64,000 bases of DNA, from assembly GCA_019096155.1 (NCBI GenBank), contig JAHCVI010000002.1:248001-312000 (forward strand), read 5' to 3'. The DNA comes from Staphylotrichum longicolle (lineage: Eukaryota; Ascomycota; Sordariomycetes; Sordariales; Chaetomiaceae). The translations under genes were made by a program, and so were the position numbers. How positions within the stretch are numbered: the first letter of the stretch is position 1; each line of letters begins with the position of its first letter. Of the stretch, positions 36,001 through 46,800 are shown piece by piece. The notes under the pieces were generated by a model, which was not told the DNA's origin, made no database searches, and worked only from the letters and a program-made list of their open reading frames with translations.

Positions 36001-36132
36001 GTCAAGATTACCAAGGTCACCGTCATCGGGGCCGGCCGCAAGAGGGACGAGGGAGCGGCCGAGACGGCGGATGTCGTGGTTGACCAGGCTTTGACTGGCG
36101 ACTTTGACATCACCATCGCCGACGCCGAGTAG
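33083..36132 (+). CDS. agdC: Secreted GH31 alpha/beta-glucosidase (AgdC type) with +1 frameshift
   Basis: Exons 33083-33317, 33392-34128, 34263-35035 and 35093-36132. A signal peptide of ~19 residues is followed by the galactose-mutarotase-like N domain (NLYGLGEHSDSFRLNTTNYI). The GH31 barrel follows (MPYWGFGFHNCRYGYRDVFEV, TMWTDIDYMDRRR). The nucleophile Asp is in GLWIDMNEPS and the acid/base Asp in GKWLGDNLSTWDHY. The enzyme hydrolyses terminal glucose from malto-oligosaccharides outside the cell. All splice phases join cleanly (for example DYMDRRR|VFTNDPDRFP). At 34329-34331 the frame must shift by one base: VFTNDPDRFPKPLFQKLVQQLQ lies in one frame and NNQDYIVMVDPAVAY in the next. The summed exon length is one base over a multiple of three, in agreement with one extra A in AAA. 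Corrected length is ~927 residues. Sequence error or disabled allele cannot be separated here. Confidence 0.85.
34185..34201. repeat. Poly-G tract (17 G) in an intron of the GH31 gene
   Basis: Uninterrupted run of G within intron 34129-34262, preceded by other G runs. It is a candidate slippage site and could form a G-quadruplex in the coding-strand transcript. Confidence 0.9.
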
Positions 36133-37408
36133 GCGTCAAAGATGGCAGTTGGGAGTGAGAGATAGGCAAGCTACTGCCTTTGAGATTAGGGCGTAGCACG
36201 ACGGGTCTCTGTTCTTTGCTTTGTCTCATGTACTGGGGTAGTAATGATATTGTGTTTTATCAAGACTATCCTTTGACACCAGCTTCACCTCTAAAGACCG
36301 TTGACGGCAATCGGGGGCGGATATTCTTGCAACAGCAAGGCTAAACAGAGCATGCTGACTCTCACAAATACAGGTGCCGTGAATGATTCGGACCACTTCC
36401 CAGTTTTGAACCGGCGCAGAGGGACAGCCAGTACTGTATTGTCATGGTCAACCTGGCTGTGGCTTTGCATCTCCATTCCTGAGAAAGCATGAATACTTGA
36501 TGAAGTAGAGCGAAATGAAATCAAAGATCATTAAATCCTTTTCTTTCTCTTTTTTTCTTCCTCTTTCTTCTTTCTCTTTTTTCTTCATCTTTCCCCTTTC
36601 TTTTTCCTTCCTCCTTTTCTAATCTCTTTTCTTCACTTTCCTTCCCTTCCTCTCTTTCCTTCTTCCCTTTCCTCCTCTCTTCTCTTCATCTTTTTGTTCC
36701 TCTTTTTCTTTCTACACTTTCTTTTCTTTGTAGTGAATATCAAAAACCTAAAGGCATTGTGACGTCTCAAGTTCCGTTTGGGTGTAACTATGGCTTTTTT
36801 TGGCCACGAGGTGCCACTCAATCAGAGATGCCACTGAGCGCCCCATGACCCACATTGGGTGGGGAGCAAAAAACATACAACACCAGGGATTCGCTGGTCG
36901 TCACCGACCCAACTACTGATCTGGCTCTCACGCGTTTGACTAGGGGAGAGCGGACGGGATCCCGTATTTTTCGCGCGATATGGTCGTATGTGACAGCCGG
37001 ACCCAAAACGGAGCCCTAAGTAGTGCAAAACCCAACAAAGATACCTCTTGCCACCCACAGAAAGAGCCAGCTTGGCATCAGATCCCTCCAAGCCGGGTGA
37101 CAAAAAATCCGCACTTGCAACCGGAAGCTACGCTACTCAAGGCAATTGCCTTCCAAAAACCAAATCAAAAGTGGTTACTAATAAATTCAAAATGTAGCTT
37201 AGAGAGACGTCAAGATGATAAGCTATTAGATCACTTGTTTTTGTCTATTGATTGCTGAACAATCGAGGTATTTGCTGCGTGTTGGGCTTTCTGAGTGCGG
37301 ACTTTTTTGTGTCCTCTCTACACTCACAAGGGTTTTGGCGCCATCTCCAAACCGCGAATCTTGGGCTAGTCCCTTGGAGTCCACGCATCACCACGACAAC
37401 CAGACAAC
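36133..37408. other. Intergenic region, GH31 to Prp1
   Basis: 1.28 kb that includes the pyrimidine tract at 36537-36729. The last 600 bp are more AT-rich than the surroundings and hold the Prp1 promoter. No gene is recognised. Confidence 0.5.
36537..36729. repeat. Polypyrimidine (CTTT/TTCC) tract
   Basis: Almost 200 bp of C and T only on the plus strand, with irregular TTTC and CTTTTCTTC units. Simple-sequence expansion with no coding sense. Confidence 0.9.
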
Positions 37409-40305
37409 ATGGCCAGCAGACGCGACTTTCTCAGTCAACCGGCACCCGAGAACTATGTAGCCGGTCTCGGTCGTGGAGCTACGGGCTTCACGACGCGATC
37501 GGATCTCGGTCCAGCGCGCGAAGGCCCCAGCGAGGACCAGATCAAGGCTGCCGTCGCAAAACGATCGGCCCAGCTCGGCCTCACCGAAGCCAAGGACGAC
37601 GACAAGGACGATGACGAGCGGTACCAGGATCCCGACAACGAGGTTGGGCTTTTCGCTGGCGGCATCTATGAGAAGGACGATGAAGAGGCTGATCGGATAT
37701 GGAAAGAAGTCGACGACAAGATGGCCAAGCGCCGCCAGAAGCAGAGGTTAGTAGTCGTGCCCTCCTTTTCTCCTCGTCTCCTTCCACAATCTCATTTCCC
37801 ACTCCCCCAACCCGTCCCTCGTCGAACCCAACGTCAAGCATGTAGTTTATCAGTCCCGCATAGATGAGCAGAGTGCCGACCGATAATCGCATAGGGAAGT
37901 AAGAGAGAACCACGAACGCGAGGAATACGAGCGCCAGAACCCAAAGATACAGCAGCAGTTTGCCGGACTCAAGCGAGCGCTCGAGACGGTGACGGACGAA
38001 GAATGGGCGAACCTCCCGGATCCCAAAGACCTGACCGGCCGGACGAAACGGGCCCGGCAAGCCCGCATGCAGCGTTTCTATGCTGTCCCCGACAGCGTCC
38101 TGGCTGCCGCGAGAGACCAAGGGCAGTTCGGCACTACTGTCGCCGACGACGGAACGGCCACCGCCGAGGGGAACAAGGACGGCACGGTTACCGACTTTGC
38201 AAAGATCGGCGCTGCCCGTGACAAAGTGCTCCGGGCTCGTCTCGAACAACAATCACACAGCAGCGGTATCGCCACAGCGGGGAGCGCGACGAGTATCGAC
38301 CCTAAGGGCTACTTGACCTCCTTAGCCAGTTCGCAAGGCGCCGAGCAGAGCATCGGGGATATTGAACAATTCCGGAAGATGCTGAAGTCTGCTGTTGACT
38401 CGAACCCGAAACAGGCGGCCAGCTGGATCGCCGCCGCCAGATTGGAGGTTGCGGCCGGAAAGCCCGGCGCGGCGCGGACCCTGATCTCCAAGGGTTGCGA
38501 GCACTGCCCCAAGAGCCGAGACATCTGGCTCGAGAATATTCACCTGAACGACAACCGCAACGCCAAGGTGATCGCTGCGCAAGCTATTCAAGCGAATCCC
38601 CATTCGGTGAAGCTCTGGGTGGAGGCGATGAAGCTCGAGAACGACCCAAGGTCCCGGAAGAAGGTCATTCGACGGGCGCTGGACCACAACCCGGAGTCTC
38701 AGGCGCTGTGGAAAGAGGCTGTGAACTTGGAGGAGGACCCGGCGGATGCGCGCATGCTCCTTGCTAAAGCGACAGAGCTCATCCCCGAGTCGCTCGACCT
38801 GTGGTTGGCACTGGCGCGCCTTGAGACGCCCGAGAATGCCCGAAAAGTGCTCAACAAGGCGGTCAAGAAACTTCCAAGCTCGTACGAGCTCTGGATTGCC
38901 GCGGCGCGTTTGGAGGAGCAACTGGGTGAGGGCTCGAAGAGATCGGTGATGAAGACCGCCGTCCAGTTCCTCGCCAGGCAAAATGCGATGCCGAAACGCG
39001 AGGAGTGGATTGCCGAGGCCGAAAAGTGCGAGGAGGAAGGCGCCGTCGTAACGTGCAGCAACATCATCGAGGAGACACTCGGGTGGGGGCTGGATGAGGA
39101 CGATGATCGAAAGGAGATTTGGATGGAGGACGCCAAGGCCAGCATCAGCCGGGACAAGTTCGCGACAGCGCGCGCAATCTATGCGTATGCGCTGCGTGTC
39201 TTTGTCAACAGCAGGAGCCTGTATCTGGCCGCGGTGAGCTGGAGCGCAACCACGGCACCAGGACGACCTCTGGCGGGCCCTAGAGAAGGCCGTAGAAGCG
39301 TGTCCGCACGTCGAGGCCTTCTGGCTGATGCTTGCCAAAGAGAAGGCCGGAGAGATCAACGAGGCGCGGCGTGTGTTGGCACGGGCGTTCAAGCAGAACC
39401 CGGACAACGAAGACATCTGGCTCGCGGCCGTCAAACTCGAGGCGACCAACGGCTTCACCGACCAAGCACGGGATCTCCTCAAGACGGCGCGCCAAAACGC
39501 CCCCACGGACCGTGTCTGGATGCGCAGCGTCGCCTTCGAGAGGCAGCTGGGCGCCAACGAAGCAGCGCTTGATCTGGTGCAGGATGCCCTGCAGCTCTTC
39601 CCGGCGGCCCCCAAGTTGTGGATGATGAAGGGTCAAATCTACGAAGATCTCGGCAAGCTCCCGCAGGCGAGGGAAGCATACAGCACCGGCGTGCGTGCCG
39701 TGCCGTCGTCGGTGCCTCTCTGGCTCCTCTACTCGCGGCTCGAGGAGCGCTCCGGCAACGTGGTCAAGGCGCGCAGCGTCCTCGACCGCGCCAGGCAGGC
39801 GGTGCCCAAGAACCCGGAGCTCTGGACCGAGCTCATCCGGGTGGAGCGGCGGGCGGGCAACATCAACCAGGCCAAGAGCCTCATGGCGAGCGCGCTGCAG
39901 CAGATGCCCAAGAGCGGCCTGCTGTGGGCGGAGCGCATCCTCCACCTGGAGGCGCGCACGCAGCGCAAGTCGCTCATCACCGAGGCCATCAAGAAGGTCG
40001 AGGACGACCCGGTGCTGCAGGTCACGGCGGCGCGGATCCTGTGGGCGGAGCGCAAGCTCGACCGGGCGCAGAACTGGTTCGAGCGGGCGCTGCTGCTGGA
40101 CCGCGACGTGGGCGACACGTGGGCGTGGTACTACAAGTTCCTGTCACAGCACGGCACCGAGGAGAAGAGGGCCGACCTAGTGGCCAAGTGCGTGCTAAAC
40201 GATCCGCACCATGGCGAGCACTGGCAGGCGATCGCCAAGGACCCGAAGAATGCGGGCAAGGGCACCGGAGAGATTTTGAAGCTCGTCGCGGCGTCGTTGA
40301 GTTAG
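37409..40305 (+). CDS. prp1: U4/U6.U5 tri-snRNP splicing factor Prp1/Prp6, two 1-base gaps
   Basis: Exon 37409-37746, intron with donor GTTAGT, then 37895-40305. The N-terminal PRP1 domain starts SRRDFLSQPAPENYVAGLGRG and is followed by NEVGLFAGGIYEKDDEEADRIW. About a dozen HAT/TPR-like helical repeats fill the rest (NPHSVKLWVEAMKLEND, IPESLDLWLALARLE, NPDNEDIWLAAVKLEA). This scaffold bridges U5 with U4/U6 in the tri-snRNP and is essential in yeasts. Near 39234-39262 the frame moves twice: LYLAAV is in one frame, ELERNHGT in a second and DDLWRALEKAVEACPHVEAF in a third. Each shift is explained by one missing G (GTGGAG read as GTGAG; AGGGAC read as AGGAC). Corrected length is ~916 residues. 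Because the gene should be essential, missing bases in the sequence are the likeliest cause. Confidence 0.9.
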
Positions 40306-40594
40306 CGGGGAGAGGGGTGTGGAGGTGTGTGAATCACCGGATTTCTAGTAATGTCAGGCAATTCCCGTGGCTTTCAATGTTCGGATAGAGTGTTTTGATA
40401 TCCCTAGAAGAAGTTGGGACTGGTATGTAGGTAGGGACAGGGATGCATTCAAAACAGCGTGGAGCAGTCTTGATATCAGAGCTGATTTGTTCCCAAAGAT
40501 GCAAAAGACTCCTGCAATAACTCAACCCAGAGCTAGCCGACAAAACATGACAAAGAAATCCAAACCGTCGTTAAACATCATGACTCCATTACAA

Positions 40595-41138
40595 TTATTT
40601 GCTGCCGAACCACGACGACAGGTAGCTCTTGCTCTTGGAGGCGCCCTCCTCGACCTTGCGGTCAAACTCGTCAATCTTCTTGAGGGTGTCGGCCTTGGCG
40701 GCCTTTGCGTAGGCCTCAGTCTCGCTCTTGGCCTTGGCGAGGTCCCTGTTGACCGTCTCGACCTGGGTTTTGCCGCCGTCAGCACGCAATCCTTGAGCCG
40801 CCGAAAAGTCGGCAGAGGGAGTCAAGACGAAAACTTACAGCGTGGTCGACCTTGGCACCAATCTCCTGCCCGGCCTTGCGGCCTTCGTGCTCGACGTTTG
40901 TCGAGCGGTGGGGGAGCTCGCCCTTGATCTTGGCCGCGACGTGGTGCGCGTCACCTATAACAGTGTATTGTCAGACACGATGGACTGAGGAATGGCGGGC
41001 TGTTTTGATTCTAAAGCTGGACTCACTCTCAAACTGCTTCTCAGCTGCCCGCGGCGAACCGCCCGCCGAATAGAGGTAGTAGCCGACACCGCCAGCAACC
41101 GCGGCACCGATGGCGAGGGGAGCTCTTGACCGAGACAT
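40595..41138 (-). CDS. Small N-terminally anchored protein (CWH-like label)
   Basis: Three exons (41138-41027, 40954-40839, 40762-40595) encode 131 residues. The N-terminus MSRSRAPLAIGAAVAGGVGYYLYSAGG is a single hydrophobic Gly/Ala segment after two Arg, typical of a membrane anchor of a small mitochondrial or ER protein. The rest is charged and helical (SDAHHVAAKIKGELP, ETEAYAKAAKADTLKKIDEFDRKVEE), coiled-coil-like, and ends YLSSWFGSK. Fungal relatives are, as far as I recall, often named 'calcofluor white hypersensitive protein'; that label does not establish function. It is convergent with the Prp1 gene (289 bp between stops). Exon joins are all in phase, and the last acceptor has a CTGAC branch site. 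Confidence 0.72.
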
Positions 41139-41971
41139 GGTGATGTGAGTGAGGGGTGTGGTTGGTTTTTGTTATTCCGTAGGAAGAGTGCTGAGATGGC
41201 CTCAGGAGATGATGCAGTTGCACAACGGTTGGATGCGGTTGGATGTGGTTGGATGGAATGAGGGGTTGTTGCCAAAGAGCCGAGGGACTGCACCACTCTT
41301 AAATTCATTCGTGCCTCACTGGTAGAGGTGCCATGCTTTCCCTGGTGCGTCTCATTCGTCCCAGCTTTTGTTCTCCAACCTCGCCCATTGCCCGCATTGC
41401 TTGGAGCTCTCCCATTTCGGTCATGTATGTATGACGTAGGGCCGCGGAGCACCTGCTCGCTCCACGGGGGCCCAGCAAGCAGCCCCACCACGCTGCCTGG
41501 CCCCGGACCTTAGGGGCTTGGCACCCTGGCGGGCTGCTGAGCAGCTGAAGACGCCCCCAACTCAATTACATCATGGCGCTAAGAATGGGACGGAATCTGG
41601 CCCGGACCAACTCCATTTTCGCAATCGACCCATCTTCACCTCGTGTCCGTGACGCTGTCGCGAAGGCCTCCTCTCCACACGCCGCCGCTGCCTGCGGATT
41701 TCTGTTACCTATGTCAAGCTCTCGGGAATAGCAGGCCAGAGCCCGTCCGATTCTCGTCAACGTCGCTCTCGACCGGGGACGCATCCCTTCCGACAAACAG
41801 GTTCCCGTTCCGTCCTCCCTTCAACTCCATCAAGTCAACCAACTCCGCTACCCGTCTCCATCCAGTGACAAGGCCCAGGCATCAGGCCATCCCCACGCAT
41901 CCGCTTCCACCCGGGCGTCAATGCCTTGCTGTGTGGGACGTACGGAACGACGTGCGATGTCATGAGAAGCC
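41139..41971. promoter_or_regulatory. Divergent intergenic region
   Basis: 833 bp between the divergent small-anchor and dysferlin-domain genes, expected to hold both promoters. A tandem GGTTGGATG motif lies at 41226-41258. No gene is recognised. Confidence 0.45.
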
Positions 41972-43378
41972 ATGCCCAAGGTCAGGCATCACCGCTCCTC
42001 GCGACGCGTGCCACCGCCCAAAGACAGCGACTTTGACCACGAGATCAACCTCGTCAACCGAGATGAGGAGGAGAGCTCCCCTCGGCCGTCGTCAGCCGGC
42101 CCGTCCTACTCCCAGCGAGAAACTCCAGCCTCCGCCGCAGGCCCTCATTCAGCCGATGGGGACGATAGGTCAATCTCGGAGGAGGTGACGGGAGGAAATA
42201 ACGGGCAGCCATCTGTTCTGGTACAGGGTGGGTGTAAAACCTATTGCTGCTATGCGAAGTCCAATCCACGGCACTAACACACATCAGGCGCCACACCAGA
42301 GGTAGAGACTTGCCGTCCGTTATCCGCCCGGCAGACGACAAAAGACGGCGGCAGGGCAAAGACGCCCGAGTCGGTGATCGATATTCTGTACGAGAACGAA
42401 AGAGGCGGCTTTCTCTGTGGGATACCGCTGTTCTCTGCCAAGGCGCTCGGGAACCTCGATCCGCCCCCGTGGACCAACTATGCACACCGACCAAGCCCTA
42501 CCGACATCACGACGGCGCAGGTGCCGGATCCCAGCTGGGAATGGGCCTGGCCTGAGTGGCGCATCAACCGTGACGAGGACGTCGACGAAGACGGCTGGGA
42601 GTACTCGTTTGCCTTCTACAAGAAGTTCTCATGGCATAAGGCGCGATGGTGGAACTCCTTCGTCCGACGTCGAGCATGGATCAGAAAACGTGTGAAGAGG
42701 AACGGAGGCTATATTGCACAGGACCCGCACATGCTCAACCCTGAGTACTTTTCTATCCGACCCTCCGCTGAGCTGGCTCGGAGTCGTAGCCCTAGTCGAG
42801 CCAGCCGAACCAGCAGCGCCCATGGGAGCAAGCTCAGTATGAGCACTGCCAACATCGAGGGCGCGGAGAAGCCGATTATTGAGCATGCCGACGACCTCCT
42901 GAGCGTCCTTCGCGTGTCCCGGATTGACAGGGAAAAGATTGACGCTGTCAACAACTACCTTGCGAACGCCAAAGAGGACTTGTCCGGCTTGCAAGATATT
43001 ATGCACGAGATCATGGCTCTCTTTGTCTTCCAGGCATCGCGCCGGGTTCTCTTGAGCAGGTTGACCGAGGTTCACGACAAGACGGCTGCGGACGCGGAAT
43101 CAAAGAAGGACGGAGATCCAGATTCAGAGTTGGATCGAAGGGCCAAGAACCTCGCCGAGGCCGTCAAGCACGCAGACGAAGAAGTAAGGAGGCTGGAATA
43201 CTGGAGCGATGTGAAGGGCATGGCCGAAGAGGGAGACTCGAAGGGTGCGGTGGATCACAAGCAAGGCTGGGATCCCACTTGGCGAGGCGTGGACAACTCT
43301 GGTCCGTCAGCGCCGCCCGCTCCTCAACACGGAACGAAGGAGACGGGAAATGTAGGCGGCGGCAAGGCATCATCATGA
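41972..43378 (+). CDS. Dysferlin-domain (peroxin/ferlin, DysF) protein, Mug65/Spo73-like
   Basis: Two exons (41972-42226, 42287-43378; donor GTGGGT, acceptor CATCAG) encode 448 residues. The N-terminal ~100 residues are disordered and basic then Ser-rich. The domain starts VIDILYENERGGFLCGIPLFS and has the Trp-rich DysF pattern WEWAWPEWRINRDEDVDEDGWEYSFAF followed by WHKARWWNSFVRRRAWIRKR. DysF domains occur in peroxisome-ER peroxins (Pex23/Pex30 class) and in S. pombe Mug65 and yeast Spo73. No membrane helices are present here, which favours the Mug65/Spo73-like soluble group over the integral peroxins. The C-terminal half holds helices (LLSVLRVSRIDREKIDAVNNYL) and a charged tail. A role in membrane-contact or prospore-type membrane extension is inferred from the family. 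Confidence 0.75.
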
Positions 43379-43861
43379 GAGCAAGCATTGTCATGGTTAA
43401 TGGGTTTTATCTGGGCAACTGGGAGGCGCGGATGCATAATATACCCCCTATATTGAATCTCTTGACAAGAATCGTTAAGTAGGATATTCCTCATTGAGGC
43501 TGTCGTAATTTAGTGTACCTACCTTATGTATGCTGGAAAACACACGACATGGGCTTCACCAACGAAACTTCAAAACACACAGGGACAACAACCGTCCTGT
43601 GTTCGCTTTCTGAAGGGCGCCGTCTCCTGGTCAGGGTGCGGCAGGGGTCCAAATCTTGGCATACCGGCGTGTGCAGTGCGGCATAGCGGACCCACCAGCC
43701 TGTGGTGGACGGTGGACGGGACCCGAGCCAGGTCCATAAAAAAGTTCCGCGATGGTTGAAGCCGAACACTTCCAACACCACACAGACGGCAGCGAACTCC
43801 GCAACACGGGTACCGGGCAAACAACCATGCGCCCGGGTCAAGACATGATTCCACCATAGCA
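43379..43861. other. Intergenic spacer
   Basis: 483 bp between tandem genes; promoter of the PPR-type gene. Nothing further is recognised. Confidence 0.5.
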
Positions 43862-46800
43862 ATGACGCTCGGTTCTGCTCTCCCCTGGAGAGCGTGCTCG
43901 CCGCTATGTCGCATCCAACCTCTGGCCTCGTCGGCTTGGAGGACCGCTCCCCGATCCGTCAGTCATCGCAGCTTCTCACGAGTTCAGTCGACCGACGTTC
44001 GTGCTGGCGCTCTATCTTATAGCCAATATGGCCTCAAAGAGGTCAGCACCGTCGAGTCCTCCCGGCTGATCGACCGCCTTCGCGACATACCCGTTCGGTC
44101 TCACGGCGCCTTTGACTCTGTCGTCGTCAAACCTGTCGACCGATATCCCCACAAGCGCGAGACTCGTAACGCGCAGTTTAGGAAACGAAGGGATCTCTCG
44201 CAGCAAGCGCGCATCGAAAACCGCAGGATACGGCCGCAACCCGGCGACTGGCGCGTCGTTCTTCAGAACCTCATGAAGTGGACCCCGACCCAAGCCGAGC
44301 CCCAGGACGGCATCAAGGTCATCATCCCGAAGACCTCGGTCGAGCTCTTCCTCTCCGACCACATGTACAACCTTTGGAACATCAAGTCGCGGGCCAAGTG
44401 TAGCATGACATTGCACGTGGCCACCGCTGACACGGACAAGGCCGTGGCCAAAAGCGAAGAGAGGAGTCAAGACGTGATCGAAAGTGGAAACCCGAGCGAA
44501 CAAGGGAAGCAGGCGAGCACGGATCCATACATCATCTTTAGCGGACAGCCCACAGCCATCGCTGCTGCGATTGACGAGATCCTCACCGTCGCCAAGACAG
44601 TCTCGGTTGTCAACCCTCCCGGCGCACCCCACACGGTTCTGCACGACGGGCAAGCCAACGAAGAGACCATCAGAGGACTGCTCGCGCACCCATCCGTTAC
44701 GAAGATTCAAATCTCCCACTACCAAATGTCAGTACCGTGCAAACCCTACGAACTCCGCATCAGGGCAGACGAGATTCCACTGCCTCCGAAGTGGACTGTT
44801 GAGACCTTCCAACAATACGTTGCGGCGTTGGTCATGGGCCGCTACCCAAAAACCCTGGCCGCAAAGCTGTACACCAACACTGGCCACGACTCCCACCAAA
44901 ACACGGTCGTGGCCCGGCTAGTTGGTGTCTTCAATGACCCCTCTGCTTCGGCTGCCGTGTCGAGCCCGGCCGCCAAACTTGCCCTGTCGTACTTCGTACG
45001 GTGTGGCGAGACCTTTGTCAACGAGGCCCGGATGCTGGTGGACCGTGTCAAGAAAATTGGTATGCCCATGGATACCCAGATCTACAACCTGCTGGCCGAG
45101 ACGGCGGTCAAGTCCAAGAACCTCCTGGCCTTTGAGACAATCGTCGAGCGCATGATTCGCGACGGATACAAACCCGACAAGCGGACATGGATCCTCTTTC
45201 TCCGCATCATCGAGGCCGAGGAGGTGAGGCGATACATCATGCACTCGATGCATTCCAAGAACTTGTTCGAGGACCCCTCTGTGGTGCGGGCGGTGGCGGT
45301 CGAGATGGCCGACCAGGACGTCTACCGCGCGATCCAGCTGGGCCAAGATGTCGACACCTTCCTCGCCGGGCTGCGTAAGCTATACGGCGAGCACTGGCAC
45401 CTTCCATCGCGATCCGCCAACCGGTACCTCGAAATACTGGGACGGTACAGCCAGTTCGACGAGATGAAGAAGCTTCTCGAGCACATGTTCGCGGGAAAGC
45501 ATGGCAAGCCCAACACCGTGACGCTGGCCACGATTCTTCGGCACTGCAAAGAGCAGAGGAAGGTCGATCTCGCGGTCGAATTCGTTCGCCTGTTCGACAA
45601 GCACGGCTTCCACGTCGCCGACGACCAGTGCATCCACTACCTCTTTGAAATGGGCCGCAGGATTTTCAAGCCGCATCTCCTCGGCGCCGTCTGGCGCTAC
45701 GCTCACCTGACCCGTCTGGACAGCTCCGTCATGCGGCACCGCGGCCGAGAATTTCTCGACAGCGGGCCCGACGGGGCTAGAAAACTTCTCAAGATTACGG
45801 ACCGGATCCGTCATTTGTGGGAGGGTCCCAAGCCATGCAAAATCACCAGAAGCGAGTTCGTCACAAGCCTCTTGCTGTACGACTACCAAAAAGCCGTCGG
45901 CGACCCCGGGCGGGTCACGCTCGGAAGCCTTGCAGGAGCCGAGGAAGCGGAGGACCCCGGCCCGCGGAAGCTCGCCATGGTACCGCCGCAGCTGCGCTCC
46001 GAGGAACAATATCCCCGCTTCGCGAGCGCCGTTCCCAGCAACGAGGGCACCGGCTCCGGGAGCCCGACAGAACCCGAACCAGTAACTGACTCATTTGGAG
46101 ATCTCAAGCCGGTCACGCGCATCCGGTCCCGCAAACAAAAATACGATCCCTATGAGCAATGGGTCTTTGCACGGGCCCAGGACTACAAGCCGGCCATCGG
46201 CCTCGGCGACTTCCTGCAGGAAGCGCTCGACCGCGACCGGAGGCTGCACCGGCTAGCGTACACGGGCGAGGGCGTCGTGAAGGGCGGGGTGCCCGTGGAT
46301 CTGGTGCCGCCGGAGCTGCCTGTGATCAGGGCGCCTAGGGATGAGAAAAAGATGGATCGGATGTGGAACTGGGAGAATGTTGGGGGGAGATTGGCGTTAC
46401 GGTTTAGCGGGGAGGATACGGCGTGGGTGAATGGCGGCGAGAAGAGTGAGACGGGCGCGGTGGACGAGATGGATGAGGTGGATGAGGTGGACGAGGTGGA
46501 CGACTCTCATGCACCGGGCCAGACGGAGAAGCTGGGTGGGAAGAGCGAGGCGACAAAGGCGGATGAGGTGGATGTGATTGATGTGATGCGTGAGATGGCC
46601 GCGAGCGCGGGAGGAAACGACGCAGGAGCTGAGACTGCGCAGCTGAACGAGGACCTGGCGGCGAAGCTCATTAGGGAACTCGAGGCGGAGAAGAAGCGCA
46701 CGTCCGAAACGCTGTTGAGGCGGGCTGCACTATACACAGACGAGGGCTGGGTGGCAAGGCGACCTCAACCCGCGACGCAAAGCAAGCACGCGTCCGGACC

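Noticed and set aside
39234..39267. 34-nt GT-AG segment in prp1 as an intron
   Set aside because: Shorter than any intron seen here, and it would remove the conserved ELERNHGT segment; two missing bases explain the region better.
38322..39614. Minus-strand open frame of ~430 codons opposite prp1
   Set aside because: Shadow of a well-conserved HAT-repeat gene with strong third-position GC.
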